DNA from: CAYPUG01 sp964413905
Lineage (GTDB): Bacteria; Chloroflexota; Anaerolineae; JAADDB01
Assembly (NCBI GenBank): GCA_964413905.1
Contig: CAYPUG010000122.1
Coordinates: 1-7,883 of the forward strand
DNA: 7,883 nucleotides
Reading direction: 5' to 3'
This document shows positions 6,404 to 7,883 of this stretch, piece after piece. The translations under genes were made by a program, and so were the position numbers. The notes beneath the pieces are model-generated. The model was not told the origin of the DNA and searched no databases. It was given only the letters and a program-made list of their open reading frames with translations. Numbering within the stretch: position 1 is the first letter of the stretch; every line of letters starts with the position of its first letter.

Positions 6404-7591
6404 ATGCTCACTCGTCTGCGCTTTCTCACCGCGGGGGAATCCCACGGTCCCGCGCTGACCGCCATCCTCGAGGGGATGCCCGCGGGATTAACGCTTTCGT
6501 CCGCGGACATCGATCGGGATCTGGCTCGACGCCAGCGCGCGTTTGGCGCGGGCGGACGCATGCGCATTGAAAAGGATCGGGTCCGCATTCTCAGCGGCGT
6601 CATGGCCGGCCAGACCACAGGCGCGCCCATCGCCATCCTGGTGGAGAACCGGGATTACGCCAACTGGCGGGACCGGGACATCCCCCCCATGACCGTGCCC
6701 CGCCCCGGCCACGCGGATCTGACCGGCGCCATCAAGTACGGCTACCGGGACTTGCGTCTCGCCCTGGAGCGCGCGTCCGCACGGGAGACCACCATGCGCG
6801 TCGCGGTGGGCGCGATCTGCAAACGTCTGCTGGCCGAATTCGGCATCATCATCGGGTCTTATGTGTTGGAAATTGGTGGCGTGGCCGCCCACATCCCCGA
6901 GGACATGCCTTACGACGAACGCTTTGCCCGCGCGGAGGAGAACGACGTCCGGTGCCCGGATCCGAAAGGTGCGACCGCGATGCGCGAGCGCATTCGTGAG
7001 GTGATGGCCGCAAGGGACACGGTGGGCGGCATCTACGAAGTGGTGGCCTTGAACGTCCCCCCCGGTCTGGGATCCCACGTGCATTGGGATCGGCGCTTGA
7101 CCGCGCGCATTGCCGCGGCGTTGCTCAGCATCCACGCGATGAAGGGGCTGGAGATCGGCCCCGCCTTTGAGAACGCGCGGCGAACGGGTACCCAAGTCCA
7201 TGACGAGATCTTTCGCGAGGGGGATCGGATTGTGCGGCGGACCAACCGGGCCGGGGGGCTTGAGGGAGGGATCTCCACAGGGATGCCCATTGTCGTACGT
7301 GTGGCCATGAAACCTATCAGTACCACCCTAACTCCGTTGCGTTCCGTGGATTTGGCCACCGGTGAGCCCACAACGACTCGGTACGAACGGTCCGACATCA
7401 GCGCGGTGCCCCGGGCCGCGGTGGTGGCCGAGGCCATGCTGGCCCTTGTGCTGGCCGACGCGCTCCTGGAAAAATTGGGTGGGGACAGCATCGACGAGAT
7501 GCGGCCCCGGTTTCAGGCCCTGCGTCGGGCCCGGCTTGAGGACCTGATCATGGACAACCGTCCCTGGCGGTTCGGGTATGAGGACACGTGA
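6404..7591 (+). CDS. aroC: Chorismate synthase
   Basis: This is the last enzyme of the shikimate pathway, converting 5-enolpyruvylshikimate 3-phosphate to chorismate with reduced FMN. It has 395 residues, at the long end of the usual bacterial range. The signatures are all present: GESHGPAL with His14, GRMRIEKDRV..SGVMAGQTTGAPI (51-76), RPGHADLTGAIKYG with His103 (100-113), the run RASARETTMRVAVGA (123-137), RTNRAGGLEGGISTG (279-293) and RSDISAVPRAAVVAEAM (329-345). The extra segment at about 160-205 is common in non-proteobacterial forms. Downstream lies a heptamer repeat rather than another gene, so aroC is probably the last gene of its transcript. No other aro gene is in the window. Confidence 0.97.
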   Translation: MLTRLRFLTAGESHGPALTAILEGMPAGLTLSSADIDRDLARRQRAFGAGGRMRIEKDRVRILSGVMAGQTTGAPIAILVENRDYANWRDRDIPPMTVPRPGHADLTGAIKYGYRDLRLALERASARETTMRVAVGAICKRLLAEFGIIIGSYVLEIGGVAAHIPEDMPYDERFARAEENDVRCPDPKGATAMRERIREVMAARDTVGGIYEVVALNVPPGLGSHVHWDRRLTARIAAALLSIHAMKGLEIGPAFENARRTGTQVHDEIFREGDRIVRRTNRAGGLEGGISTGMPIVVRVAMKPISTTLTPLRSVDLATGEPTTTRYERSDISAVPRAAVVAEAMLALVLADALLEKLGGDSIDEMRPRFQALRRARLEDLIMDNRPWRFGYEDT

Positions 7592-7647
7592 GGGGCGAGG
7601 AGCGAGGAGCAAGGGGTGAGGGATGAAGGGTGAGGGCGTAATGTGTA
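7592..7647 (+). repeat. Degenerate 7-bp tandem repeat directly after aroC
   Basis: Starting at the base after the aroC stop, the sequence divides into eight 7-mers: GGGGCGA, GGAGCGA, GGAGCAA, GGGGTGA, GGGATGA, AGGGTGA, GGGCGTA and ATGTGTA. The first six are close to a GGGGYGA consensus and the last two are eroded. It is purine-rich on this strand. It resembles the short tandem heptamer repeats known from intergenic DNA of some cyanobacteria and other bacteria, but I cannot confirm kinship. Confidence 0.6.
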
Positions 7648-7664
7648 ATGTTTTCGCCCCCGAC

Positions 7665-7845
7665 GCGGCCGAATGAATTCGCCGGCTCAACGGGCGCCGT
7701 CCCTTGGGGACGGGAACACGCAGGCGGCCGTTTGCCTCACACGGAGGCACGGGGAGCACGGGGGAAACCTCGCGGCGAGGCCGGAGCCGCACACGTAACG
7801 TGAGCAGGCGTATGCCCGCCCGATGCTAAAAGCCATCGGGCTACG
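7665..7845 (-). repeat. Right copy of the long structured inverted repeat
   Basis: Reverse complement of this stretch aligns with 2-190. It contains the near-palindrome 7665-7686 (arms GCGGCCGAAT and ATTCGCCGGC around GA), hairpin 7697-7713 (CCGTCCC/GGGACGG), 7734-7748 (GCCTC/GAGGC), 7768-7780 (CCTCG/CGAGG) and 7818-7841 (GCCCGAT/ATCGGGC). Small indels relative to the left copy are at the place matching 129-140 and in the C-runs near 7757-7766. No intrinsic terminator follows aroC, so these hairpins may affect the 3' end of its transcript. Confidence 0.8.
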
Positions 7846-7846
7846 T

Positions 7847-7860
7847 GGGCCTCAAGGCCC
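7847..7860 (+). repeat. Small hairpin at the outer edge of the right repeat
   Basis: GGGCCT and AGGCCC pair around CA. It lies between the main repeat body and the 20-bp terminal sequence. The corresponding part of the left copy would lie before base 1 of the window. Confidence 0.4.
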
Positions 7861-7863
7861 CTA

Positions 7864-7883
7864 AAGCGGCCTGGGAAGAGCCT
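7864..7883 (-). repeat. 20-bp inverse match of 352-371 at the window end
   Basis: This is the exact reverse complement of the sequence at 352-371. It runs to the last base, so the match may continue outside the window. Confidence 0.6.

Noticed and set aside
7592..7647. CRISPR array or G-quadruplex locus
   Set aside because: The unit is only 7 bp with no spacers, so it is not CRISPR. G-runs are present but interrupted and irregular, so quadruplex formation is not claimed.
7328..7792. A 154-codon minus-strand frame covering the right repeat and the end of aroC
   Set aside because: It combines repeat sequence, the heptamer array and antisense aroC. The part shared with the left copy reflects repeat homology, recorded as a separate observation.
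1..7883. Composite transposon with the inverted repeats as insertion sequences
   Set aside because: Neither copy encodes a transposase, no target-site duplication can be seen, and the cargo consists of core genes.

Overview
The window carries four complete housekeeping-type genes, all on the + strand, in two tight pairs. A dipeptidase-like M20 metallopeptidase is followed after 4 nt by the mismatch-repair ATPase mutS. After a 330-nt intergenic region, a phosphoglucomutase/phosphomannomutase-family enzyme is followed after 3 nt by chorismate synthase (aroC). All four have intact active-site motifs. High GC, the protein sequences and the repeat types suggest an environmental, possibly thermophilic bacterium. 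Chloroflexota (Anaerolineae-like) is my best guess from the look of the proteins, with only moderate confidence because no marker gene was compared.

Layout: 1-371 is repeat-derived DNA rich in hairpins. 372-567 is the decayed C-terminal part of an ECF-type sigma factor gene. A near-consensus promoter (541-568) sits in the end of that remnant and probably drives the peptidase-mutS pair (616-4636). 4637-4966 is a non-coding, hairpin-rich region with a candidate promoter, a strong leader hairpin and a possible 19-codon leader peptide. 4967-7591 holds the mutase and aroC. 7592-7647 is a degenerate 7-bp tandem repeat. 7665-7883 is an inverted copy of the repeat seen at the left edge.

The most notable non-genic feature is the inverted repeat pair (about 2-190 and 7665-7845) flanking the four-gene block. 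The copies differ at many positions but keep most of their hairpins, partly through compensating or wobble changes. Each contains a 22-nt near-palindrome with a mismatch at the same arm position, and a third such palindrome lies at 235-256. This looks like a dispersed, structured, non-autonomous element (REP/MITE-like). Its boundary at 371 coincides with the break in the sigma factor remnant. The repeats run to both window ends, which would also fit a contig broken at a repeat.

The genes do not form one pathway. The peptidase recycles peptides, MutS protects the genome, the mutase feeds sugar-phosphate or envelope precursor synthesis, and AroC makes chorismate for aromatic compounds. I found no defence, phage, CRISPR or biosynthetic-cluster system here.
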